This document shows positions 9,597-17,266 of a stretch of DNA of 64,000 bases, one piece after another. The stretch is taken from positions 1-64,000 of the forward strand of contig JAOUJZ010000003.1 in NCBI GenBank assembly GCA_029882915.1. Direction: 5' to 3'. Origin of the DNA: Gammaproteobacteria bacterium. GTDB lineage: Bacteria > Pseudomonadota > Gammaproteobacteria > Nitrosococcales > Methylophagaceae. The first letter of the stretch is position 1; each line of letters opens with the position of its first letter. The notes beneath the pieces were generated by a model that was not told the DNA's origin, did no database searches, and worked only from the letters and a program-made list of their open reading frames with translations. The position numbers and the translations under genes are program-made.

Positions 9597-11016
9597 GTTG
9601 ATGCACCCCGTGTGATGAGTGGTCAATTACCGGCTGTTGTTCATTATGTGGTTGAATCGTATTACTTGTGGGTACTTCGCTTTCTGACATGTCATGGTCA
9701 GTCGGATTACTTGTTGTTATCGTCTCTGAAACAGTGGCACCGCTCTTTAAAGCATCCAGCATTTTGGCTGTGGATTCACGGAGTTTGGATTCAGAATCAA
9801 TTAGAAACTGACTGGATGTGACAATTTCTTCATCTGATGATAAACCGCTGAGTATCTGCGTTAACCCATTGGATGATAATCCTGTAGTAACAGTTCTTGG
9901 TTCAAATTTACCTTGTTCACGGACCACAAAAACTTGATCACGTTCACCAGAACGGACGATGGCTTCTGAAGGAACCGTTATAGCATTAAGTTGTTGTTGG
10001 GTTTTAATGGTGACATTAGCAAACATGTCAGGTTTGAGCAGTAAGTCAGGGTTATTAAATTCAAGCCGGACTTTAATCGTGCGCGTTTTGGCTTCAGCAT
10101 AAGGATATATGTAAGATAATTTGCCTTTAAATACCTGTCCTGGGATGCCGGTCAGTGACATTTCAACAGCATCACCAACATTTACCCAAGGCAGGTCAGA
10201 TTCATACACATCAGCAAATACCCAGACTCTAGATAGATCTGCCAGCATATAAAGTTCAGTTTGTGGTGTAACACGTTGCCCTTCTCGGGCACCGATATTA
10301 ATCACGATACCGTTAAAAGGTGAGTGAATGTGAAGGCTCTTTTTGATTTCACCAGAGTGTTCCATATCACGGATCTGGTGTTCTGGTACATCCAAAAACT
10401 CCAGTCGTTCACGGGCTGTTTTTGCCATTTGTGCAGCACCATTACGAATATCTTCAAATGGACTGTCTTTAAGTGTTTTTAAGCTATTAAGTGCCAATAG
10501 ATATTCCTGAGCACTGGTCACTAGTTGAGGTGAATAGATACTCAGTAACATGGTGTTTTTTCTGACTGCAGTACCCGTTTTATCAATGAATAGCTTTTCT
10601 ACCCAGCCTTCTGTTTTAGGGTGAAGACGGGTGATTCGTTCTTCATCATAGGCAATACGACCCACAGTGCGAATATCATGAGATAGGGCAGTAATGCTTG
10701 CGGTCGCTGTACGAACACCCATATTTTGAACGGTAACTGGGTCAATATTAACAGTGCCGTTAGATTTGTCATCACTGTTACTGCTATCTGAGTAAACAGG
10801 AATATAGTCCATGCCCATGCTGTCTTTGGCAGGCACAGCAGAGGTGACTTCGGGGTTCATTGGATTACGATAGAACAGTGGTTTTTGTTGTTGAACAATT
10901 TTGCTAGATTCTTCAGACAAAGGCTGGGCTTGTTGTTTCGCAAACCAGTAAGCACTGTATGCGCCTACTGTAATTCCAGCAGCCAATGCCAATGTAACTA
11001 AAATAGATTTATTCAT
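9589..11016 (-). CDS. cusB: CusB-like periplasmic adaptor
   Basis: A 475-residue membrane-fusion protein that would link the CusA-like pump to the outer-membrane channel. Residues 1-26 form an N-terminal membrane anchor or signal. A heavy-metal-binding module follows at about residues 48-75 (YRNPMNPEVTS...KDSMGMDYIPVY), where conserved Met residues can take up Cu(I) or Ag(I). The HlyD-type barrel-sandwich and beta-barrel domains come next. The C-terminal tail is rich in His (SSHGVHQHD), an extra not found in E. coli CusB. The gene overlaps the outer-membrane gene by 8 bp and the pump gene by 8 bp. Confidence 0.9.
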   Translation of the reverse strand: MNKSILVTLALAAGITVGAYSAYWFAKQQAQPLSEESSKIVQQQKPLFYRNPMNPEVTSAVPAKDSMGMDYIPVYSDSSNSDDKSNGTVNIDPVTVQNMGVRTATASITALSHDIRTVGRIAYDEERITRLHPKTEGWVEKLFIDKTGTAVRKNTMLLSIYSPQLVTSAQEYLLALNSLKTLKDSPFEDIRNGAAQMAKTARERLEFLDVPEHQIRDMEHSGEIKKSLHIHSPFNGIVINIGAREGQRVTPQTELYMLADLSRVWVFADVYESDLPWVNVGDAVEMSLTGIPGQVFKGKLSYIYPYAEAKTRTIKVRLEFNNPDLLLKPDMFANVTIKTQQQLNAITVPSEAIVRSGERDQVFVVREQGKFEPRTVTTGLSSNGLTQILSGLSSDEEIVTSSQFLIDSESKLRESTAKMLDALKSGATVSETITTSNPTDHDMSESEVPTSNTIQPHNEQQPVIDHSSHGVHQHD

Positions 11017-12358
11017 AAATATTCTCCTCGCCGACAGTTGCGACTAATTTGGCAAGTGCAGACTTGGCTTCACTGATGGTTTGCCACAGATTTGTTTCAT
11101 AGTTATAGAGTGTGATTTGGGCACGGATCAGATTCAGGAAGTCCACTTTATTAACCTGATAGCCTGCCAGCATTGATGCTACTGTTTGCCTTGCTTGCGG
11201 GAGAACGCCGGTTTTAAATAACACGACTTGTTCTGTCGCACGCTCATAATCAGCTATGGTTGCGGCGATATCAGCTTGGATAGTTAACCATTGATCTTGC
11301 AATGCGTATTGCTGTTGTTTAACCTCACTGTGTCGTTGCGAAATGGCCTTTTTCTGTTTTCTTTCAGCAAACAGGGGCATAGTGATACCAACTTTTAATG
11401 AAAACAAATCAGAACGCTGATCACCGTTAGGATTATCACCTTGACGGATTCCATAGGATGCACCGATATTGAAATCGGGCAATAAATCACGTTCAGCCAA
11501 TTTTTTTTGCTCTGTGGCTGCATCAATAAGCCATCTTTGAGTAGCCAATGAAGGTCGATTGTCTTTGGCTAATTGAAAGACTGCTGACGAGCTTTTCAAA
11601 ACTGGTAGATCAACCTCTATATTCGATAATGATGGTAGTTGGACAGTTTGGTCTGTCGGCTGATTGAGCAGGGCATTGAGACGTGCTGATTCCTGTTTTC
11701 GTCTACTGGCAAGTTGAATATCCCGATCAAGCAGTTTTGATAATTCCAGTTGTGCTAGTAATACATCTTGCTGTAAACCCTGACCTACCTTGTATTTAGT
11801 TTGGGCAATTTCAATAAACTGCCGAAGCAAAGTTTTGTTGATAGTGTTAACTTCAAGTGAACGGTCAAGGTAAAACAATCGCCACCAAAGCGTTTTTACG
11901 TCACGATTTAGCTGAAGATGCATTTCTTCAACATTGCTATTGGCTGCTTTGGCGCGATAAGAAGCAATCTGCTCTTTTAAAGCGAGTTTTCCGGGATAGG
12001 GGATGCGTTGACTGATTCCAAACTGTAATTGTGTCATTGCTTCCTGATCGATATTAAATGTATCCACAGGCAGATTTAGAGTATTAAAACTGATCATTGG
12101 ATCGGGCAAACTACCGACCTGTGACGGGATTGCCATCATCGCATCTGCTCGTGCCTGTATCTCAGCAAGGCCTGGATTTTCAACCTGAAGGCGAACCAAA
12201 GCTTGTTGTAGCGTTAATGGCTTAGGTTGAGTTGACTGATAGCCTGTTTGTTCTGGGATAGCTGTATTTAATGATTCGGCAGAGACAAACCAAGCAGCAC
12301 ATAACAGAAATATCGATAATAAAATTCGGGCATAGTAGCCAAGTAGCAAGTTCCACAT
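11009..12358 (-). CDS. cusC: CusC/TolC-like outer-membrane efflux protein
   Basis: An outer-membrane channel subunit of about 449 residues. The start at 12358 (MWNLLLGYYARIL) is preferred because AAGGTG lies about 7 bases upstream; an in-frame ATG at 12379 has no clear ribosome site. Residues 1-27 look like a signal peptide ending near VSA-ES. Two OEP/TolC repeats follow, with the long Ala/Gln/Leu-rich helices typical of this family. It is the first efflux gene in the metal block and overlaps cusB by 8 bp. Metal specificity is inferred from the neighbours only. Confidence 0.85.
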   Translation of the reverse strand: MWNLLLGYYARILLSIFLLCAAWFVSAESLNTAIPEQTGYQSTQPKPLTLQQALVRLQVENPGLAEIQARADAMMAIPSQVGSLPDPMISFNTLNLPVDTFNIDQEAMTQLQFGISQRIPYPGKLALKEQIASYRAKAANSNVEEMHLQLNRDVKTLWWRLFYLDRSLEVNTINKTLLRQFIEIAQTKYKVGQGLQQDVLLAQLELSKLLDRDIQLASRRKQESARLNALLNQPTDQTVQLPSLSNIEVDLPVLKSSSAVFQLAKDNRPSLATQRWLIDAATEQKKLAERDLLPDFNIGASYGIRQGDNPNGDQRSDLFSLKVGITMPLFAERKQKKAISQRHSEVKQQQYALQDQWLTIQADIAATIADYERATEQVVLFKTGVLPQARQTVASMLAGYQVNKVDFLNLIRAQITLYNYETNLWQTISEAKSALAKLVATVGEENIYE

Positions 12359-12508
12359 AATTAAACACCTTGTTGGCATTATCTACAGCACCATCTACTA
12401 AGTGATGATGCACGATATAGCGTGCTTTAAAACCGGGAGGGATTTAATACGTTTTTATCTATGCCGAAGGCAAAAATGAACGTATTACATACACTTTAAA
12501 GCAATGGT

Positions 12509-12871
12509 TTAAAGTGTAATAGGTGGCCGAAATAAGGATGAGGATTGAGCAGGTGGGGAACTGGCATGAAATGTCGAATGCCAGCGTGTAGCATTTCGAT
12601 AAGCATATAACTCTGTAGGTAATTCTGTAATGCCAACACTGACGGAACAAGAACCGTGAGCAGTATTGCAATTATGTTGATCAGAGCAGTGCCCACATTT
12701 TTTAGGCACTTGCTCGGAATGACAATCAGCCATATCCATATTCATATTCATATCAGTGGAATATGTTTGTTGTGGAACAGAAATATCAGGCACAGCATAG
12801 GCAACCGTCATTGGCAAATGAGCCATGATGGTAATCAAAACGAATAACAATTTTTTTGTGATGCTACGCAT
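12509..12871 (-). CDS. Small exported Cys/Met/His-rich protein
   Basis: A 120-residue protein with an N-terminal signal peptide (about residues 1-26, cleavage near AYA-VP). The mature part has a Met-rich run (DMNMNMDMADCHSEQ) followed by closely spaced Cys and His (KKCGHCSDQHNCNTAHGSC), a pattern suited to binding Cu(I) or Ag(I). The end (SSSLFRPPITL) resembles the tail of small CopL/DUF2946-like proteins found beside copper operons. I cannot assign it firmly to either family. It is the promoter-proximal gene of the metal block, about 150 bp before cusC. A periplasmic metal sensor or scavenger is the likely role, by inference. Confidence 0.65.
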   Translation of the reverse strand: MRSITKKLLFVLITIMAHLPMTVAYAVPDISVPQQTYSTDMNMNMDMADCHSEQVPKKCGHCSDQHNCNTAHGSCSVSVGITELPTELYAYRNATRWHSTFHASSPPAQSSSLFRPPITL

Positions 12872-12915
12872 ATAATTGTGTTTTAGTTCAGTGCACTTTC
12901 TGACAACGTTAACTA

Positions 12916-12945
12916 ATTGTAGTGCCTAATAGATTATCTTGCCAA
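12916..12945 (-). promoter_or_regulatory. Candidate sigma-70 promoter of the metal block
   Basis: On the minus strand TTGGCA (12945-12940) and TACAAT (12921-12916) are separated by 18 bp, 44 bp before the ATG of the small Cys-rich gene. The spacing is ordinary rather than the 19-20 bp of MerR/CueR-type promoters, and I see no CueR-type dyad in the spacer. Confidence 0.45.
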
Positions 12946-12963
12946 TGAATTTCTCATACTGTT

Positions 12964-13593
12964 TCATTTTTCCCTTTTATATAACACATAAATATAAGAT
13001 CTGGGATCACCATGAGGATTGATAAAAGTGTAATCCTCATGGCAGATTAAATTGAATGATGAACCCAAGCGTCCAGATAGTTCATCGACAGCGTAGCGAA
13101 GTACGGGTAAGCCAGCACACCTGGTGGCACCTGTTTCTGAAAATTCAGCAAATATTGCATAACCGCCGATCTTTAAGGTCGATTTTACATTGTCAAAATA
13201 GCCTTCGATATCACTCTCATCGAGTAAAAAATGCAACACAGCTCTATCAATCCATACATCAACGATTTGCGTTATTAGATTATTGAGAGGTTGAGCAATA
13301 TCCTGACATAGGTACGTAATGTCCCTAGATATTTCTCCCAACCTTGTTTTGACCTGACTGAGCGCCTCATTACTAATATCATTGAGGATTAATCTTGCAT
13401 CATGGTTCAGTAGCTCATCGATGAGTACCGACGTCCCTACACCAGGAAGAAAAATCGTTGAGCCACGCCATTCAGGAACACGGGACAAGAGTTTTAAAGT
13501 TTGTGATGCTTCCTGCTCATACCAGCCCAATTTTGAATTTTCGGCTTGTGAAAAAATAGTATTCCAATGATGATTGTTTGATTTTATCGTCAT
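12964..13593 (-). CDS. Class I SAM-dependent methyltransferase
   Basis: A 209-residue soluble protein with a Rossmann-type methyltransferase fold. The SAM-binding loop is visible as FLPGVGTSVLIDELL (about residues 48-62), and the acidic ribose-binding turn as LILNDIS (about 69-75). The N-terminus (HHWNTIFSQ...LGWYEQEAS) matches small methyltransferases of unassigned substrate. It overlaps the DJ-1/PfpI-like gene upstream by 4 bp, so the two are co-transcribed. The substrate is unknown. Confidence 0.75.
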   Translation of the reverse strand: MTIKSNNHHWNTIFSQAENSKLGWYEQEASQTLKLLSRVPEWRGSTIFLPGVGTSVLIDELLNHDARLILNDISNEALSQVKTRLGEISRDITYLCQDIAQPLNNLITQIVDVWIDRAVLHFLLDESDIEGYFDNVKSTLKIGGYAIFAEFSETGATRCAGLPVLRYAVDELSGRLGSSFNLICHEDYTFINPHGDPRSYIYVLYKREK

Positions 13594-14261
13594 CGATCCA
13601 GTACTGCTTTCGCCACCAGATCAGATGATGCTGGATTTTGACCTGTTATCAGGTTTCCATCTGTCACCACATAAGGTAGCCAGTCTTCGCCTTTAGAATA
13701 ATTGGCGCCCATAGTTTTTAATTCATCTTCTAGTAAGAAAGGCACAATGTCTGAAAGTTGAACCGCATCTTCTTCACTGTTACTGAATGCTGTAACAGAC
13801 TTTCCTTGAACCAAAGGTGAACCTTCTGCATTTTTAGTATGGCGAAATACGGCTGGAGCATGACACACAGCAGCAACAGGCTTACCGGCAGTGTACATAG
13901 ATTCAATTAATGCGATTGATGCTTGATCTTCAGCTAGGTCCCATAGCGGCCCATGACCACCAGGAAAAAATACAGCATCGTAATCCTCAGCAGAGATATC
14001 AGATAATTTTAATGTATGTGCCAACGCGTTTTGAGCGCTAGCATCCTGTTTAAATCGTTCAGTAGCAGCTGTTTGGAAATCAGGCTCATCACTTTTAGGG
14101 TCAAGAGGTGGTTGTCCACCAAGTGGGGAGGCTAATGTAATGGCTACATTTGCATCTTTAAAAACATAATATGGGCTAGCAAATTCTTCAAGCCAAAAGC
14201 CGGTTTTAAGACCAGTATTACCCAGTTTGTCGTGAGATGTGAGAATAATAAGAATTTTCAT
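13590..14261 (-). CDS. DJ-1/PfpI family protein (Hsp31-like)
   Basis: A 223-residue class I glutamine-amidotransferase-like protein. The nucleophile elbow is AAVCHAPAVF with Cys133; a conserved acidic residue sits in WLEEF (about residue 25), and FFPGGHGPLWD (about 98-108) is the usual preceding loop. This length and the motifs fit the Hsp31-like subgroup, whose members act as chaperones, glyoxalases or deglycases that deal with reactive carbonyls. That would suit a methylotroph, but it is inference. It shares a 4-bp overlap with the downstream methyltransferase gene. Confidence 0.8.
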   Translation of the reverse strand: MKILIILTSHDKLGNTGLKTGFWLEEFASPYYVFKDANVAITLASPLGGQPPLDPKSDEPDFQTAATERFKQDASAQNALAHTLKLSDISAEDYDAVFFPGGHGPLWDLAEDQASIALIESMYTAGKPVAAVCHAPAVFRHTKNAEGSPLVQGKSVTAFSNSEEDAVQLSDIVPFLLEDELKTMGANYSKGEDWLPYVVTDGNLITGQNPASSDLVAKAVLDR

Positions 14262-14636
14262 AGTGTTGATCCAGTTTAATAATTGTGAGAGTAGCTAGTA
14301 ATCTAATCTAATTTAACAGTTATGGCGAGAATTTTGCTTGAATTATTATTTTCTGAATATTTTAGTCAAAACAGTGTGGATAGCGCTATATTTGGCTTTG
14401 TATGGTAGATGAAAGCGAAAAAACCGAATTTTTTGCCGATCATTAAGTCACTAATAGTGTGCGGTACTTAAATACGCTGTAGGAGAACAGCTAGTCAACA
14501 TTACAATTAGCGGGGATTTTACTCAGGCCTAGGCTAGGTTGCTTACTGTGTGCCAGATTTAAAAAGTTGTGTTAATCTAACCTCTGCATAATGACTTGCT
14601 TATATTCTGGTTAAGGTGTGTGGAAAGTTCAAATTT
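14262..14636. other. Intergenic gap with nothing recognised
   Basis: This 375-bp stretch separates the leftward DJ-1/PfpI gene from the rightward GGDEF gene and must hold both promoters. It is AT-rich. I see only a tiny inverted repeat (GCTGT/ACAGC near 14476-14491) and no convincing gene, RNA or clear promoter pair. Confidence 0.5.
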
Positions 14637-15698
14637 ATGGAAAAAGATAATTATCATCGATTAAATAATGATCCCGATGTCATTGATGGGTTCAGTCGAA
14701 CATTACCAGAAATTGAATGGTTGACATTGGTTTTAATACTATTTTATCTGACAGTTGGAGACGTTGAGGAAACTGTCAAGCCATTATTGATACTGGCATC
14801 TTGCCTATTCGCTATCGTGATTATTGTTTTTCAATATATTAATTTTTTTAACGAATCCAAAGAATGGAAAATCTCAGTTCAGACCTGGCTAATGATACTT
14901 TATATCAGTTATGTCCTTTGGTATTCAGGCAAGTTGGACAGTCCATTATTTAATCTGTACTTACTGCCAATTATTGCGAGCGCCATTACTCTAGATAAGT
15001 TGGCAACCTTCCTGAAAACAGGGTTGATAGGACTTACGATGCTCTACTTTCAAAGTAGTGAAGCTAACGAAGGTATTTTGCCTTCATTGACTGAAAGTGG
15101 TGAGTTACTCCTCCTATTTTTTCCAATAGTCCTCGTCACGTACATCACCACTATGTTGTCTGCTGACATACAAAGAGGATTCAACAGACTGAAAATTATT
15201 TCTGAAACAGACGAGTTGACCAAACTGTTCAATCGTCGATCTCTTAATCGACTTGCACTAAAAATGTTTGGTATGGCAACACGTCACAATCGCAGTGTTT
15301 CAGCACTTATGGTCGATGTTGATAATTTAAAACCCGTTAATGATAAATTTGGACATGATGCCGGAAACCTTTTGTTAATCAATATCGCTCAATGCCTGAG
15401 TTCTGTGTTGAGAGAGGAAGATATTGCCGCACGTTATGGTGGTGATGAATTTATTGTCATGCTTTCTGATTGTTCAATAACACAGGCACAACAAGTTGCA
15501 AAAAGAATTATTCATGAGTTCAATCAAAAGCGTCTGAGCTATAAAGGGTCGACGATAGAACTGAGTGCCAGTATCGGTATAGCATCATTTCCAGAGCATG
15601 GGCAAACAGTTGAGGAAGTAGTACAGAATGCTGATATAGCTATGTATTCTAGTAAAGAACAGGGTAATAATCTGGTTTCTGTCTACGGTCAAAAATAA
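14637..15698 (+). CDS. Membrane-bound GGDEF diguanylate cyclase
   Basis: A 353-residue protein that should make cyclic di-GMP from two GTP. About six hydrophobic segments in the first about 175 residues form a membrane sensor part of no recognised family. A complete GGDEF domain follows, with the catalytic loop YGGDEF and an inhibitory RxxD site (REED) five residues before it. The ATG at 14637 is preferred because GGAAAG lies 9 bases upstream; a GTG at 14616 would add seven residues. No EAL domain is present. The PilZ protein at 1787-2209 is a possible receptor. Confidence 0.88.
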   Translation: MEKDNYHRLNNDPDVIDGFSRTLPEIEWLTLVLILFYLTVGDVEETVKPLLILASCLFAIVIIVFQYINFFNESKEWKISVQTWLMILYISYVLWYSGKLDSPLFNLYLLPIIASAITLDKLATFLKTGLIGLTMLYFQSSEANEGILPSLTESGELLLLFFPIVLVTYITTMLSADIQRGFNRLKIISETDELTKLFNRRSLNRLALKMFGMATRHNRSVSALMVDVDNLKPVNDKFGHDAGNLLLINIAQCLSSVLREEDIAARYGGDEFIVMLSDCSITQAQQVAKRIIHEFNQKRLSYKGSTIELSASIGIASFPEHGQTVEEVVQNADIAMYSSKEQGNNLVSVYGQK

Positions 15699-15707
15699 TT
15701 AATGTAC

Positions 15708-16172
15708 TTAGTCAGAAATAAAATCCGAAATATGGATTTCTCCTCCGTGTATGATTTGTGCTCTTAACCCTGCTTTATGAACCATATAGTCCATTACTTC
15801 AGAGCCTAATCGTGCAGATAAATATGAACAAGGTTCACATAATCGGATGCCTTTTAACGTTACATTGCCGATAGAAAATGATTTGCCTACAAGTTCATTA
15901 AGCTGAATTCCCTGGGTGACAATATTTCTACGGAAATCATGACCTGAGTAATGGTGTCCTGTAATAGCGTTAAACTCGTCAATTTTTTCTTGCTCTATCA
16001 GAGAAACTTCAAAATCGGGTTGGTTCTGCATGTGTTCAGAAAAAGTACCTTGAGATGAATAATAGCGGTCACCGACAATGCCTTTACCTGCTTCTAGTGT
16101 GGCCGTTGGACTCGAAACTAGTCTGTCGCCAGAATGTTCGGCTGTTAAAATGTCTTTTATAATCCCATTCAT
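15708..16172 (-). CDS. MOSC domain protein
   Basis: A protein of about 154 residues formed of one MOSC domain, the beta-barrel fold related to the C-terminus of molybdenum-cofactor sulfurases. Recognisable elements are GIVGDRYY, a region ending HDFRRNIVTQGIQLNELVG, and a Cys in LCEPCSYL that could carry sulfur. The reading frame is open back to a TTG at 16268, inside the neighbouring gene; I prefer ATG at 16172, where the domain begins and no overlap arises. It lies 37 bp downstream of the DUF1415 gene on the same strand. The substrate is unknown. Confidence 0.75.
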   Translation of the reverse strand: MNGIIKDILTAEHSGDRLVSSPTATLEAGKGIVGDRYYSSQGTFSEHMQNQPDFEVSLIEQEKIDEFNAITGHHYSGHDFRRNIVTQGIQLNELVGKSFSIGNVTLKGIRLCEPCSYLSARLGSEVMDYMVHKAGLRAQIIHGGEIHISDFISD

Positions 16173-16209
16173 AATTGTGTCACAGGCATAGCAGTTAGTG
16201 ATTAAATGA

Positions 16210-16764
16210 TTATTTCTCGGTATTATCGAAATAGGACTGAAACATAGCTTGCAATTTTTCTTTTCCAAGACTTTGCATCACCCCTATATTGCGCTCAGGA
16301 ATCAGTTCTACATTTGGATAATTGGCGATAGCACGTTCCAGACTTTGTTCCCTAATTAAATGTAATAAAGGGTAGGGTGAACGGTTGCTATAGTTTTCGA
16401 CATCATTTGGCTTAGTTCCAGAAAATTGATAATCAGGATGAAAACTGGCAATTTGAAATATACCTTCCAGTTCCATTTGTATGATCAGACCATCGGCATA
16501 ATCGAGAAATTCGTTGTAATCACAGAAGTCCTCTAATACTTGGGGGTGGATCAATAACGTCGTTTCAATTGTTTTATCATCGCTGAGAAATTTAAGCTCA
16601 GTTTGTAGATCCTCTAATAGCTGTTCTTGAGTTGTTGCTTCTGATACATAAAAGCGTATTCGATTATTTACCAATTCGCGTTTTGCAAAAGGGCATAGAT
16701 TTAAACCAACTACCAGTGTTTCAACCCATTTTCGCACGGACTTGATTATTTTTTCGTGTGGCAA
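16210..16764 (-). CDS. DUF1415 family protein
   Basis: A 184-residue soluble protein matching DUF1415 throughout. The hallmark GLNLCPFAKRE lies at about residues 20-30, with a Cys-Pro-Phe motif; HPDYQFSGT and NRSPYPLLHLIRE follow in the second half. The function of the family is not established. It stands upstream of the MOSC gene on the same strand and probably forms a two-gene unit with it. Its start is 57 bp from the first pqqA terminator. Confidence 0.8.
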   Translation of the reverse strand: MPHEKIIKSVRKWVETLVVGLNLCPFAKRELVNNRIRFYVSEATTQEQLLEDLQTELKFLSDDKTIETTLLIHPQVLEDFCDYNEFLDYADGLIIQMELEGIFQIASFHPDYQFSGTKPNDVENYSNRSPYPLLHLIREQSLERAIANYPNVELIPERNIGVMQSLGKEKLQAMFQSYFDNTEK

Positions 16765-16820
16765 ATAGTTACCCAGTAATTATGGTTATGAATTTAAATA
16801 AAATATACAGCAAAAAGATA

Positions 16821-16855
16821 AAAAAAAGCCCCGGCAGTGTTGCCGAGGCTTTTTT
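16821..16855 (-). terminator. Terminator of pqqA copy 1
   Basis: Read on the minus strand, AGCCTCGGCA and TGCCGGGGCT form a 10-bp stem around an ACAC loop, followed by a run of T. A C/A mismatch on the plus strand becomes a stable G-U pair in the minus-strand RNA, so the hairpin is designed for leftward transcription from pqqA. The same stem with different loops follows the other two pqqA genes. Confidence 0.88.
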
Positions 16856-16873
16856 GTTTATGCTAACTGCGTA

Positions 16874-16945
16874 TTAACGGTTGCAAATGTACATTGTTAC
16901 TTCGAAGCCGAAACGCATATCTGAATATTCTGGTTTAGTCCACAT
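16874..16945 (-). CDS. pqqA: PQQ precursor peptide PqqA, copy 1
   Basis: A 23-codon gene for the ribosomal peptide from which pyrroloquinoline quinone is made. It reads [12 protein letters not shown] at the start and EVTMYICNR at the end. The Glu and Tyr that PqqE cross-links and that become PQQ are E15 and Y19, in the required E-x3-Y spacing. A good ribosome site (GAGAGGA) lies 8 bases before the ATG, and the terminator begins 19 bp after the stop. It is one of three copies here with identical protein sequence; the coding DNA is identical to copy 2. No pqqB, C, D or E gene is in the window, so the peptide must be processed by enzymes encoded elsewhere. Confidence 0.93.
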   Translation of the reverse strand: MWTKPEYSDMRFGFEVTMYICNR

Positions 16946-17008
16946 GATCGTATTCCTCTCATTAGTGTTTAAATTATTGCCTGAAACAATTCCAAGCAGT
17001 TGATTAAC

Positions 17009-17073
17009 ATTTTAGTGATCTGGATCAAGATTAGAATCAGGGATCCCCTCTTTATTACTCAGGATTTTCCTGA
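17009..17073 (-). promoter_or_regulatory. pqqA promoter module, copy 1
   Basis: This 65-bp module recurs with identical internal spacing before all three pqqA genes. Reading toward pqqA it has a perfect palindrome TCAGGA-N3-TCCTGA (17073-17059), 30 bp, a TTGAT-N4-ATCAC dyad resembling an FNR/Anr box (17028-17015), then TAAAAT (17014-17009) as candidate -10, 63 bp before the ATG. The palindrome would sit near -64, a usual place for an activator. The dyad lies between -35 and -10. Which regulators bind is not known. Confidence 0.65.
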
Positions 17074-17266
17074 ACTGGTTAGCCGATGAGTATCATATGC
17101 TATGTAATTAGCAGACCTATGATTAACACCTTTTGATTTATGACTAATTGGCGATGATAAGTTTAGAATATTAGTGTTAGAATTTGAGACGATTATGTAT
17201 CTTGAATTTGAACTATAAAGCGTTAAAAATATCATGTATGTAGTGTAATGATCCTGGTTTTTAACC

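Noticed and set aside
12459-12696. Two short minus-strand frames overlapping the Cys-rich gene
   Set aside because: They are other frames of the same DNA; the 12509-12871 frame has a signal peptide and metal-binding pattern.
14262-14636. Hidden small gene in the gap before the GGDEF gene
   Set aside because: No frame with a start, ribosome site and sensible composition was found.
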